Source: Dysgonomonas sp. UBA7710
GTDB taxonomy: Bacteria > Bacteroidota > Bacteroidia > Bacteroidales > Dysgonomonadaceae
Assembly (NCBI RefSeq): GCF_002482385.1
Contig: NZ_DLFW01000012.1
Span: 1 to 16,884, forward strand
Reading direction: 5' to 3'
Length of the DNA stretch: 16,884 bases
Below are positions 1 through 7,430 of this stretch, piece after piece (positions within the stretch are counted from its first letter, which is position 1; the number at the start of each line of letters is the position of its first letter). A model generated the notes under the pieces. The model did no database searches. It was not told where the DNA came from and saw only the letters and a program-made list of their open reading frames with translations. Position numbers and translations under genes: made by a program.

Positions 1-176
1 ACCACATGGATTATCATACTGATAGCTATATGTATTTCCGAAAACTTTTATCTAAAAAAAATATTTCAAAGAGCTAGGATTTCGCAATATGGATGCTTAT
101 TCTGGGTATAGATAAAATAGAATCCAGAATATACACTTTTTAGAATCTTAGTCTTTTATTGAATTGAGTTTTACCT
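1..176. other. AT-rich left edge, no firm gene
   Basis: This is the stretch beyond the stop of the HAD gene. Two plus-strand frames are open from the window edge: frame 1 ends with TAG at 109-111 and reads like a hydrophobic tail, and frame 3 ends with TAG at 75-77. Either could be the C-terminus of a gene entering from the left, but 25 to 36 codons are too few to decide. ATTCTGG at 99-105 pairs with CCAGAAT at 124-130 and could form a weak hairpin between convergent genes. Confidence 0.3.
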
Positions 177-953
177 TTATATAATCTCGAAGTGTTGCAA
201 AGCTTTTAATATGCCATCATTATCAACAGAATCTGTTACATAATCTGCTATACTTTTAACCGAGTCATCGGCATTTCCCATCGCTACTCCAATTCCGGCA
301 TAACGAAGCATTTCTACATCATTGCCACCGTCGCCGAAAGCGATTGTTTCGCTCGCTGTAAAACCAAAATATTCACCAATCTTATCAATTCCCACCCCCT
401 TATCAATCCCTGTTGATATTACATCTGCAAATGTGGGATACCAACGCATAGCACTACCATTAGGCAAGGATTGCATGACATGTTCTTCTTGTTCTTTTGT
501 AAAGAATGCGGTAAGTTGGAATAATTCTTTATCTCTATAGTATTCCAATGGTTTGGTAGGTATCTCTATAAAATTCAGAAGCTTGAATAAATATTGAACA
601 TCTGTATTCACCATATTTACAGATAGCTTATTCTCTTCAACAAATAGACAGGGAAATATATCGATATTTTCCAGATAATCTATAAAAGTCTCTATGTCAG
701 ATTGAGGAATGCTTTGTTTGAATATAACCTTATCTTTTCCGGCGAGGCAATAACAGCCATTCATCGTAATATAACCATCAAAGGATACATCTCCTAAATT
801 ATTGATTGCTGAGAAGTGCCGACCCGTGGCAACGAACACTTTTATTCCTTTTTTACGAATTTCCTCAATTGCCTTAACAGTGGATTCGGGCATGCAGTGG
901 GTTTTGAAGCTTACTAAGGTACCGTCTATATCAAAAAATATTGCTTTTATCAT
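177..953 (-). CDS. Cof-type HAD-superfamily phosphatase
   Basis: Predicted cytoplasmic haloacid-dehalogenase phosphohydrolase of the Cof (IIB cap) group, 258 aa, which usually dephosphorylates sugar phosphates or similar small metabolites. Motif I is DIDGT (Asp8 nucleophile, Asp10 acid/base), motif II lies in VFVATGR, the motif III lysine is probably the one in DKGVGIDK, and motif IV is FGDGGNDVEML near the C-terminus. The cap lies between motifs II and III, as in Cof proteins of 260-270 aa. The frame stays open 31 codons further upstream to 1046, but those residues would be encoded across a promoter box and a hairpin. The ATG at 953 puts the protein directly at the usual family start (MIKAIFFDIDGT). 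The gene has its own promoter box and is separated from the dipeptidase gene by a hairpin, so it is probably a separate unit. The substrate cannot be told from sequence. Confidence 0.9.
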   Translation of the reverse strand: MIKAIFFDIDGTLVSFKTHCMPESTVKAIEEIRKKGIKVFVATGRHFSAINNLGDVSFDGYITMNGCYCLAGKDKVIFKQSIPQSDIETFIDYLENIDIFPCLFVEENKLSVNMVNTDVQYLFKLLNFIEIPTKPLEYYRDKELFQLTAFFTKEQEEHVMQSLPNGSAMRWYPTFADVISTGIDKGVGIDKIGEYFGFTASETIAFGDGGNDVEMLRYAGIGVAMGNADDSVKSIADYVTDSVDNDGILKALQHFEII

Positions 954-984
954 GAAGTGAATTAATTCCGTTAGATAACTTAGA

Positions 985-992
985 CAAAAGTA
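985..992 (-). promoter_or_regulatory. Bacteroidetes -7 promoter box for the HAD gene
   Basis: Read on the minus strand this is TACTTTTG, matching TAnnTTTG, about 31 nt before the ATG at 953. I see no convincing TTTG -33 box 19-21 nt upstream, so the call rests on one element and its position. Confidence 0.45.
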
Positions 993-1029
993 CAAAATAT
1001 AAGCAGGATATCCTGTCTGTCTAATAATG

Positions 1030-1059
1030 AAAGACCTGAATATCAATTTTCAGGTCTTT
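1030..1059 (-). terminator. Hairpin after the dipeptidase gene
   Basis: An 11-bp perfect stem (AAAGACCTGAA at 1030-1040 with TTCAGGTCTTT at 1049-1059) encloses an 8-nt loop. It lies 24 bp beyond the stop of the dipeptidase gene. The stem ends in TTT on either strand but the T run is short, so it is a plausible though not ideal intrinsic terminator. Confidence 0.6.
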
Positions 1060-1083
1060 TATAGATTATAGTTCTCTGTGTGT

Positions 1084-2166
1084 TTACAGAGCTTTTTTCA
1101 TAAAGCGAATCCAGTTTCCGGATGCTATTTTCTCAATATCATGACTACTATACCCCCTGTTCTTCAACATCTGTGGGATTTTCTGTAAGTCGGCAATTGT
1201 TTTCAGGTCATAAGGACATTGTTCCGTACCGAAAGCGCCATCAAGATCACTTCCTACTGCCGCGTGATCTGTATTTCCTGCTATCTGACAAACCCGGTCT
1301 ATATTATTTATCATTATTTCCAGATTGCAGTTCATCCCCTCAGGAGTGGAGACGCCACGAACCCAGTTAGGAACCATCATCCATGCATCCAGCGCTATTC
1401 CAATAACAGCTCCGCGTTCGATCAGAGCTTTAATCATCTCATCACTGAACTGTCGGTTATGATTCACAAATGCCCGGCAATTGTTATGACTTGCCCAAAT
1501 GTTTCCTTTATATATTTCCAGTGCATGCCAGAATGCATCATCGTTAAGGTGTGTTGCATCGAGAATCATGCCCAAGCGTTCCATCTCTTTCAGCAATTCT
1601 ATTCCCATTTGGTTGAGCCGCCCTGAAGAATCTGTGCCATTCGCATATCTTCCGGGACCGTAATGGGCCGGGCCGATAGCTCTCAATCCATAGTTATAAG
1701 CTTTTTCTACATAGCTTACATTTATTATTGAATCAGCTCCTTCGAGGCTTAAAATATAACCTATCGGTTTATCGCCATTGGGTTCGTCATTCATCCATAG
1801 AGCCAGATGCTTTTCTAAAGACTCTTTGTCTCTTATCATTACCATCTGTCCTTCTTCCTCCATCGCTTTGTACCACGCTAACTGGCCTTGAGTCTGTGCC
1901 CAGGCCTGTTCCGGAGAGTGCCAGCCTGCACCCGGCAGAGATCCGTTTTTTTCTATAACACGCCCGATTTGTGTGGCAACGACCAAACCGATATTTCCTT
2001 TCCTCAGTTCGGGAAAAGTTGTTGTTGCTCTTGACCTGTCAGGCTTGTCGGTCATACCTGCTTCGCTCTTATTAATTTCTTCGACCGGCCAGCGTAAATC
2101 CCTGTTCCATTCCAGGGCATTCATGCTAAGATCGAGGTGTGCATCTACAAAAAATAGTTTAGACAT
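1084..2166 (-). CDS. Membrane dipeptidase family (peptidase M19)
   Basis: Zinc-dependent dipeptidase of the renal-dipeptidase fold, 360 aa. Family members hydrolyse dipeptides and often accept a D-residue at the C-terminal position. Visible metal ligands are His10-x-Asp12 (DAHLDLS), Glu142 (SLEGADS), His206 (DATHLND) and His227 (ASHNNCR). The GSDLDG block near residue 307 matches the substrate-side aspartate region, and the C-terminus GNWIRF matches the family's GGNxLR-type ending. No signal peptide or membrane anchor is visible, so it should be cytoplasmic despite the family name. The start is 10 nt after the stop of the upstream PLP-enzyme gene, which indicates co-transcription. In this context it would release D-amino acids from peptides, perhaps of peptidoglycan origin. 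The family assignment is firm; the D-specific role is inference. Confidence 0.93.
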   Translation of the reverse strand: MSKLFFVDAHLDLSMNALEWNRDLRWPVEEINKSEAGMTDKPDRSRATTTFPELRKGNIGLVVATQIGRVIEKNGSLPGAGWHSPEQAWAQTQGQLAWYKAMEEEGQMVMIRDKESLEKHLALWMNDEPNGDKPIGYILSLEGADSIINVSYVEKAYNYGLRAIGPAHYGPGRYANGTDSSGRLNQMGIELLKEMERLGMILDATHLNDDAFWHALEIYKGNIWASHNNCRAFVNHNRQFSDEMIKALIERGAVIGIALDAWMMVPNWVRGVSTPEGMNCNLEIMINNIDRVCQIAGNTDHAAVGSDLDGAFGTEQCPYDLKTIADLQKIPQMLKNRGYSSHDIEKIASGNWIRFMKKAL

Positions 2167-2176
2167 TCTTTAAGGT

Positions 2177-3280
2177 TTAATAATTTATATAACGGTTTCT
2201 TGCTATTATTTTCCACTCGTTTATCTTCTCATTATGGTCTACCACATATGCCTTATCATATAAGGCAACAGTAGGGCATATATGAACCGGAATTCCGTAT
2301 AAGACTGTTCCTATCCGATATATATTACTGTCAGGAACACTTAATACAAGGTGCTCTTCACTTTGAGCAACAGGTGATGCTTCACTTGCATTAAAAAAAT
2401 GGACTCTCGGTAATGGATTTTCGGCTGCGACAGACTTATGTCCTAAGTCAACGCATATATGTGTTGAGTCAATAATAGAAATCACCCTGCTGATAACTAC
2501 TGCTGCATATTTGAAAGGCAAGTCTTCAAGCATATGTTTGTATCCCCAGTCCCAGAATACAAACGTACCCGGACTACACTCGCAATTCTCACGGTGTATA
2601 TGCATCGGGAATGTCGGCGTTCCGCCCATAACCAGGATGATAGGATAGAGTAGCAAGGGCTTGATTTCCTTATATGTCTTTTCTGCTAAAGCATATGAAA
2701 TATCGCTGTTTTTGCGGCGTATCTCTATGTCTTCATCGTGTATATGCCCATCATAGCCATGTAACCCTGCAATACGAATCTGAGTCAGAGCTGTAATGGC
2801 TTTGACCAGATCTATTGCTTTTTCGGGCTTGATCCCTGTCCTGTTCATCCCAATGTTAAGATCGATGAAGATATCCATTGTGATATTATTTTCTCTGCAT
2901 AAACCGGAAATGGCTACTGCATTTTCTTGGTTATCGACAAGGCAGGAAAATTTTGTATCGGGATATGCTTTTATCAATTCTATCAGGCGTGCAATTTTGG
3001 GACCTACGGGCTGATATGCAAGTAATACATCGGGTGCATTCGCCAATGCCAGCATCTCCGCCTCGGCTATGGTAGCACATTTATATTTGGTGATACCCGA
3101 TTTCAGCATCATGGCACAAACTTCCCTCATCTTATTTGTTTTCACATGAGGACGGAGTTTATCTGTCCCCCCGGCTATCCGTATTGCCAGATCTATATTC
3201 TCCTGAATCCGTTCCGGATATACCACAAGGGCAGGGGAATCAATCTGTTCTATATTGTTTATTTTATACCAATCGGCCAT
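2177..3280 (-). CDS. D-threonine aldolase / D-serine dehydratase-like PLP enzyme
   Basis: Fold-type III PLP enzyme with an alanine-racemase-like N-terminal barrel, 367 aa. The PLP lysine should be Lys47 in RPHVKTNK. A metal site typical of the DTA/DSD group is indicated by His333-x-Cys335 (PVHICPTV) near the C-terminus. Other matches to the family are the opening IDSPALVVYPERIQENI, the CATIAEAEML block and the GLHGYDGHI block. Members either cleave D-threonine or related beta-hydroxy D-amino acids to glycine plus an aldehyde, or dehydrate D-serine to pyruvate and ammonia; sequence alone does not separate the two. A RidA gene nearby favours an enamine-releasing (dehydratase) activity. The ATG at 3280 begins a normal family N-terminus. 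The gene is tightly coupled to the dipeptidase downstream and separated from RidA by 316 bp. Confidence 0.9.
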   Translation of the reverse strand: MADWYKINNIEQIDSPALVVYPERIQENIDLAIRIAGGTDKLRPHVKTNKMREVCAMMLKSGITKYKCATIAEAEMLALANAPDVLLAYQPVGPKIARLIELIKAYPDTKFSCLVDNQENAVAISGLCRENNITMDIFIDLNIGMNRTGIKPEKAIDLVKAITALTQIRIAGLHGYDGHIHDEDIEIRRKNSDISYALAEKTYKEIKPLLLYPIILVMGGTPTFPMHIHRENCECSPGTFVFWDWGYKHMLEDLPFKYAAVVISRVISIIDSTHICVDLGHKSVAAENPLPRVHFFNASEASPVAQSEEHLVLSVPDSNIYRIGTVLYGIPVHICPTVALYDKAYVVDHNEKINEWKIIARNRYINY

Positions 3281-3596
3281 AAATCTTATTTAAATGTAAA
3301 TTGTTAAAACTTGACATATCTGACACAAAATTAGCTTTTAGCTGATAGCCTTCAGCTATTAGCCTTTCCTCCAAAACCTGACAAACCTGACACATTTTTC
3401 ACTTTTCTGTTCTGTCAACTTTTATCTCCTTTGCTTAAATCTTAGAGTTCTTGCTTTAAAGTCTTTTTTGTTAAAACTTGACAAAGTTGACAACTTTGAC
3501 ATAATTTTATCTGTAAGCATTTTTATACTGACTTATCAAAGAACTACAAAAAATCCATCTGAAGAAGGAGCTTATATAGTTATAGATAAAGATATA
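3281..3596. repeat. Gene-free gap with 9-nt-spaced TGACA repeats
   Basis: No coding frame is credible here. TGACA recurs in clusters with a 9-nt step: 3312 and 3321; 3379 and 3388; 3479, 3488 and 3497. Each cluster is preceded by an A-rich run (TTAAAAC or CCAAAAC). Between the first two clusters lies a semi-palindromic run of AGCT/TAGC words (about 3332-3365). On the minus strand TAATTTTG at 3326-3333 fits a TAnnTTTG promoter box for the PLP-enzyme gene, about 45 nt before its ATG, though no -33 partner is evident. Confidence 0.6.
3326..3333 (-). promoter_or_regulatory. Possible -7 box before the PLP-enzyme gene
   Basis: TAATTTTG on the minus strand matches TAnnTTTG. It would give a short leader and allow the PLP enzyme and dipeptidase to be transcribed separately from the permease and RidA. 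It is a single-element match inside a repeat-rich gap, so support is weak. Confidence 0.3.
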
Positions 3597-4067
3597 TCAG
3601 TATAATTCAAACAAAGCTTCTATCTCAACCGGAATATTATCCGGTAAAGAGCCAAAGCCTACAGCGCTTCTGGTTCCTATCCCATTCTCTTCACCCCATA
3701 CCGAAGCAAAGAGTTCACTACATCCGTTGATGATATACGGATGATATTCAAAATCGGAAGTACAATTTACCATTCCCAATACTTTTATCACCCGTTTCAC
3801 TTTATTCAGGCTGCCAAGGTTGGTTTTGATCGTAGATAACATTGTTAGTCCGACCTGGCGCGCAGCCAGTTTTCCTTCTTCCTGTGAAAGTTCTCTCCCT
3901 ATCCGTCCGATAATTAGTGATTTATCGTCTTGCACAGGGCCGTGCCCCGACAAATAGAGATATTTCCCGTCTATAATACATGGCTTGTAAACTCCTTTGG
4001 GGGCGGGAGCCGGCGGAAGTGTCAGACCTAATTTTTCAAATTGTTCATCAGCATTGTAAGTACTCAT
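3597..4067 (-). CDS. RidA family (YjgF/YER057c/UK114) protein
   Basis: Small cytoplasmic protein of 156 aa, of the longer RidA-like subgroup with an N-terminal EKLGLTLPPAPAP segment. RidA proteins hydrolyse reactive enamine/imine intermediates such as 2-aminoacrylate released by PLP-dependent serine/threonine dehydratases. The key arginine is present as Arg133 (GTRSAVGFGSLP), and Glu149 in VEIEALFE matches the conserved glutamate at the active site. RidA proteins form trimers with sites at subunit interfaces. The gene starts 28 nt after the permease stop and so is probably translated from the same transcript. Its place between a DsdX-like permease and a D-amino-acid PLP enzyme fits protection against aminoacrylate. 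A plain housekeeping RidA is the alternative reading. Confidence 0.92.
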   Translation of the reverse strand: MSTYNADEQFEKLGLTLPPAPAPKGVYKPCIIDGKYLYLSGHGPVQDDKSLIIGRIGRELSQEEGKLAARQVGLTMLSTIKTNLGSLNKVKRVIKVLGMVNCTSDFEYHPYIINGCSELFASVWGEENGIGTRSAVGFGSLPDNIPVEIEALFELY

Positions 4068-4095
4068 AATTTATTCTTTTAATTATTAATATTTT

Positions 4096-5415
4096 TTATA
4101 TGATAAAACTCAGTATCAGTACACCTGTTAATCCGACAACAGAAACAATCGCTTCCATCACCGACCACGATTTGATTGTATCTTTCAGACTCAGGTTGAA
4201 GTATTCTTTAAACATCCAGAAGCCGGCATCGTTCACATGCGAAAACATTAAACTGCCTGCACCCAACGACAAGACCATCAGATTCGGGTTCACTCCCGAC
4301 TGGATAACCAACGGCATAATGACTCCGGCAGCAGTGAGGGCCGCTACTGTAGCAGAACCGACACAGCCTCTTATAATAGCTGCAATCAGCCAGCCCAGAA
4401 TAAGCGGGTGAACAGGTAATTGCTCCAGATTATTGGCCAGTTCGGTGCTTACACCGCTATCTTCCATTATTTGCTTGAAGATACCTGCTCCGGCAATAAT
4501 AAGCAATATCATGGCAATATCTTTCACTGCATCGCCATATATATCCATAACGTCTTTGATACCCCTTCCCTGTCGTATTCCCAGCGTATATGTGGCAGCA
4601 ATAACTGCTATCAGCATAACAAGTGACGGAGCTCCGATAAATGATACAAAGGATTTTATCCCCGTGCTCATATTGGGAAAGCATAGTGGTATAACCGTTA
4701 CTAATATCAACAGGAATACAGGTAATGTTGCACTGATAAAACTGTTTGCTTTACCCGGTGTTCCAAAATTTCCGGTAGTCTCTTTTTGCTCGAATAGAGT
4801 TACAGGACCGGATTTAATATTCTTGAGTGTTTTGGAAAAAACAGGACCCGCGAGAATAATTGCAGGAATGGCTACAACAAGGCCATAAATTAAAGTCATA
4901 CCTATATCCGCCTTAAACATTGATACTAATGCTACGGGCGAAGGGTGGGGCGGCAGAAATCCGTGCGTCACGGACAATGCCGCCAGCATCGGTAAACCAA
5001 TATATACAGCAGGCAACTTATATTTATACACTATCGAAAAGATAAGAGGGACAAGGAGTACAAACCCGATTCCGTAAAAAAGAGGAATGCCCACAATAAA
5101 GCCTGTTATCATCAGACCCCATTGAATGTGTTTTGTGCCGAAAGCAGCGACCATTACACCGGCTATTTTCTGCGCGGCACCGCTCTCGGCAACCAACTTG
5201 CCTAGCATAGCCCCCAATACGATAATCAGGGTGAGGTCTTTCATTATAGCCCCGATACCGTTATTTACCGACGCAGGAAGACTTTCTAACGGAATGCCTA
5301 ATGTTACCCCGGCAAGAATGGATACTATCAGGAATGACAGAAATGCGTTGACTTTAAAATATGAAATCAGCACGATTAACAGTGCCAGACTTAGGATGAT
5401 AATGATAAAAGACAT
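4096..5415 (-). CDS. GntP/DsdX family permease
   Basis: Inner-membrane proton symporter of the gluconate permease (GntP) family, 439 aa, the family's normal length, with about a dozen hydrophobic segments starting at the N-terminus. The diagnostic block HGFLPPHPSP is at residues 151-160, preceded by GIPLFYGIGFVLLVPL around 109-124. The family carries gluconate and related sugar acids, and also D-serine (DsdX in enteric bacteria). Annotation by homology alone would say gluconate, but no gluconate kinase, dehydratase or other sugar-acid gene lies here. The linked RidA and D-amino-acid PLP genes favour a D-amino acid such as D-serine or D-threonine. The gene is first in its operon behind a recognisable promoter. 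The family is certain; the substrate is inferred. Confidence 0.92.
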   Translation of the reverse strand: MSFIIIILSLALLIVLISYFKVNAFLSFLIVSILAGVTLGIPLESLPASVNNGIGAIMKDLTLIIVLGAMLGKLVAESGAAQKIAGVMVAAFGTKHIQWGLMITGFIVGIPLFYGIGFVLLVPLIFSIVYKYKLPAVYIGLPMLAALSVTHGFLPPHPSPVALVSMFKADIGMTLIYGLVVAIPAIILAGPVFSKTLKNIKSGPVTLFEQKETTGNFGTPGKANSFISATLPVFLLILVTVIPLCFPNMSTGIKSFVSFIGAPSLVMLIAVIAATYTLGIRQGRGIKDVMDIYGDAVKDIAMILLIIAGAGIFKQIMEDSGVSTELANNLEQLPVHPLILGWLIAAIIRGCVGSATVAALTAAGVIMPLVIQSGVNPNLMVLSLGAGSLMFSHVNDAGFWMFKEYFNLSLKDTIKSWSVMEAIVSVVGLTGVLILSFII

Positions 5416-5491
5416 TCTTCAAGGTTTTATGTGTTTGATATTCAGAGTATATTAAAACCCTGAATGGGTTCAAATGTGTTTTTCAATATAC

Positions 5492-5521
5492 CAAATGTAG
5501 GGAATATCTTTAATAAATCAA
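5492..5521 (-). promoter_or_regulatory. Bacteroidetes promoter of the permease operon
   Basis: On the minus strand, TTG at 5521-5519 is followed after exactly 19 nt by TACATTTG at 5499-5492, matching the -33/-7 arrangement known for Bacteroides sigma factor promoters. Transcription should start near 5486, leaving a leader of about 70 nt before the ATG at 5415. Confidence 0.65.
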
Positions 5522-5527
5522 GCAAGC

Positions 5528-5545
5528 AGATGTTAATTAACATCT
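5528..5545. promoter_or_regulatory. 18-bp perfect palindrome, candidate operator
   Basis: AGATGTTAATTAACATCT is identical to its reverse complement. It begins 7 bp upstream of the -33 element and is centred about 50 bp before the predicted start of transcription of the permease operon, a usual position for an activator site. No regulator gene lies next to it. Confidence 0.5.
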
Positions 5546-5639
5546 ATGTATTAAGAAGGGGTAATAGTTAAAATGTTTTGGTTGATATATGAAAACGTTG
5601 AATTATTATCGACTACACTTCGTTCCGTCAGAATGTTCA

Positions 5640-6085
5640 TTTTGGCATTGCCCAAAACGAACCAAAAGGCTAGCGCTCCGTTCGACCTCACCCCCAGCCC
5701 TCTCCAAAGGGAGAGGGAGCCACAACCGCTTTGCCGGCTGAAAGTGACAAACGGGCTATCGCCCCGTCCCTTTCCACGCCGACTGCACCGGACAGGTGCC
5801 CGCCTGCGTCACTAATGCGCATCCGCTGACGCCTTAGTAAGCCAAGCCCTTTGATGAATAAATACGCGTCAGCTCGCGCCGTTAGCGTCAAGGACGGGGT
5901 ACCCGTAGGATTAAAAGACGAAAAAACGGAAACGTGTTTGAGCTTATCTGCCAATTCATATTTTACAACTTTTAGAGCGAGTTTTTCCGTTTCGTCTTTT
6001 TTTCCGTTACGGGTCGGCCTTTGAAGCGGGGCGTTAAAGCGTTTTTGGTTCCTTTTGCGGCTTTGGGCAAAAGGAACACAAGCAA
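5640..6085. repeat. GC-rich interspersed repeat with inverted arms
   Basis: The block is richer in GC than its surroundings and holds no credible gene. Its outer arms are imperfect inverted copies: the left arm has GCCCAAAACGAACCAAAAGG (about 5649-5668) and the right arm has TTTTTGGTTCCTTTTGCGG (about 6042-6060) followed by GGGCAAAAGGAAC. An inner pair, AAAAGACGAAAAAACGGAAAC at 5913-5933 and the related inverted GTTTTTCCGTTTCGTCTTTT at 5981-6000, surrounds a 47-nt loop. A third local palindrome, CCCTCTCC AAA GGGAGAGGG, is at about 5698-5716. It resembles intergenic repeats scattered through Bacteroidetes genomes, but only one copy is seen here, so multiplicity is inferred. The 88-codon minus frame across it (5688-5954, TTG start) is probably a by-product. 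Confidence 0.55.
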
Positions 6086-6221
6086 TCTTTGATTGCGCGT
6101 AGTAGAAAAGAATAGAACATTTAAACGAAACTACTGATTCGAATTAAAAAAGAAACATACACGCTATTTTATCCCTTATAAAATACTTATGACTTATAAC
6201 CCGTAACTTACAACTTATTTT

Positions 6222-6229
6222 TACCTTTG
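6222..6229 (+). promoter_or_regulatory. -7 promoter box of prfB
   Basis: TACCTTTG fits TAnnTTTG and lies 34 nt before the prfB ATG, giving a short leader. No clear -33 box is visible. Confidence 0.5.
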
Positions 6230-6263
6230 CATCTTAATTTAGTAATAACTTAAAAGGTAACTT

Positions 6264-7377
6264 ATGATTACATCAGACCAACTCAAAGAAGTGTTGGAAC
6301 GCGAGGAAGCGTTAAGGAGGCATCTTTGACGTCGATGCGAAAAAAATACAACTCGAAGAGGAAGAATTAAGAACGCACGCTCCCGGTTTTTGGGATGATG
6401 CAAAGACTGCGGAAGCCCAGATGAAGATTATCCGCGGGCTCAAAGGCTGGATAGAAGGATACGAAGAAGTAAAAGGTGCAGCCGAAGAATTACAGTTGGC
6501 ATTCGATTTTCAGAAAGAAGGTGTCACTTCTGAGGAGGAGGTGGACGCGGCATATGATAATGCTGTGAAACTTGTTGAAAACCTGGAACTGAAAAATATG
6601 CTTCGCCGCGAAGAAGATAAACTTGGCGCAGTATTGAAAATAAACAGTGGTGCAGGAGGTACCGAAGGACAGGACTGGGCTTCGATGTTGTTCCGCATGT
6701 ACCAGCGATGGTGCGATTCCAGAGGTTATAAAACGACTGTCACTCACTGGCAGGATGGCGATGAAGCAGGTATCAAAACCGCAACATTGCAGGTCGAAGG
6801 CGAGTATGCATATGGTTATCTGAAATCGGAGAACGGCGTGCACCGTCTTGTCCGTGTATCGCCATATAACGCTCAGGGTAAGCGTATGACTTCGTTTGCT
6901 TCTGTCTATGTGGTGCCGTTGGTAGATGATACTATCGAGATTGAAGTAAATCAGTCCGATATTACATGGGATACGTTCCGTTCCAGTGGGGCCGGAGGCC
7001 AGAACGTAAATAAAGTAGAGACCGGGGTCCGCCTTCATTACAAATACAAAGATCCTGAGACCGGAGAAGAAAAAGAAATCGTAATAGAGAATACCGAAAG
7101 CCGTTCCCAGTTCGGAAACAAGGATAATGCGATCCGTTTGCTGAAATCGCAGTTGTACGAAATGGAACTGGAAAGACGTAGCCGCGAACAGTCTAAGATA
7201 GAGGCCGGCAAGAAGAAAATAGAATGGGGCTCACAAATCCGCAGCTATGTATTCGACGACCGTCGTGTGAAGGATCACCGGACAAACTATCAGACATCCA
7301 ATGTGAATGCTGTAATGGATGGCGATCTGGACGATTTTATCAAAGCATATTTAATGGAGTATGGAGAAGAAGCCTGA
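6264..7377 (+). CDS. prfB: Peptide chain release factor 2, programmed +1 frameshift
   Basis: Release factor 2 recognises UGA and UAA at the ribosomal A site and triggers peptide release. It is encoded in two frames: ATG at 6264 opens 21 codons ending in CTT (6324-6326) followed by in-frame TGA, and translation resumes at GAC (6328) to the stop at 7375-7377, giving 370 aa, the normal family length. Reading only the second frame from the ATG at 6421 would lose about 52 residues of the N-terminal helical domain. The peptidyl-hydrolase motif is GAGGQNVNK, with GGQ at about residues 244-246. The codon-recognition loop reads SPY (about 199-201) where SPF is the well-known RF2 tripeptide. The GTEGQDW and MTSFASV blocks also match. 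The S9 peptidase gene begins 53 bp downstream with no terminator between. Confidence 0.97.
6315..6330 (+). promoter_or_regulatory. RF2 autoregulatory frameshift site
   Basis: AGGAGG (6315-6320) acts as an internal Shine-Dalgarno element three bases before the slippery CTT (6324-6326), followed by TGA C. This has the spacing of the classic AGGGGGTATCTTTGAC site of enteric prfB. When RF2 is scarce the ribosome shifts +1 and makes full-length RF2; when it is abundant, termination at UGA gives a 21-aa peptide. Confidence 0.95.
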
Positions 7378-7430
7378 AAAGGTTTCTTTTTCATTACACA
7401 ATTATGATATAACCTAAAAAGACCTTAATT

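Noticed and set aside
1..111. Open frame from the left edge as the end of an upstream membrane protein
   Set aside because: Two competing frames are open and each is too short to judge.
954..1046. 31-codon N-terminal extension of the HAD phosphatase frame
   Set aside because: It runs across the TACTTTTG promoter box and part of the terminator hairpin; the family N-terminus begins at the ATG at 953.
5688..5954. 88-codon minus-strand frame with TTG start
   Set aside because: It lies wholly inside the GC-rich repeat, has repeat-derived composition and no recognisable domain or start context.
6490..7038. Long minus-strand frame opposite prfB
   Set aside because: It is antisense to an unmistakable release factor 2 gene and its translation has no protein-like features.
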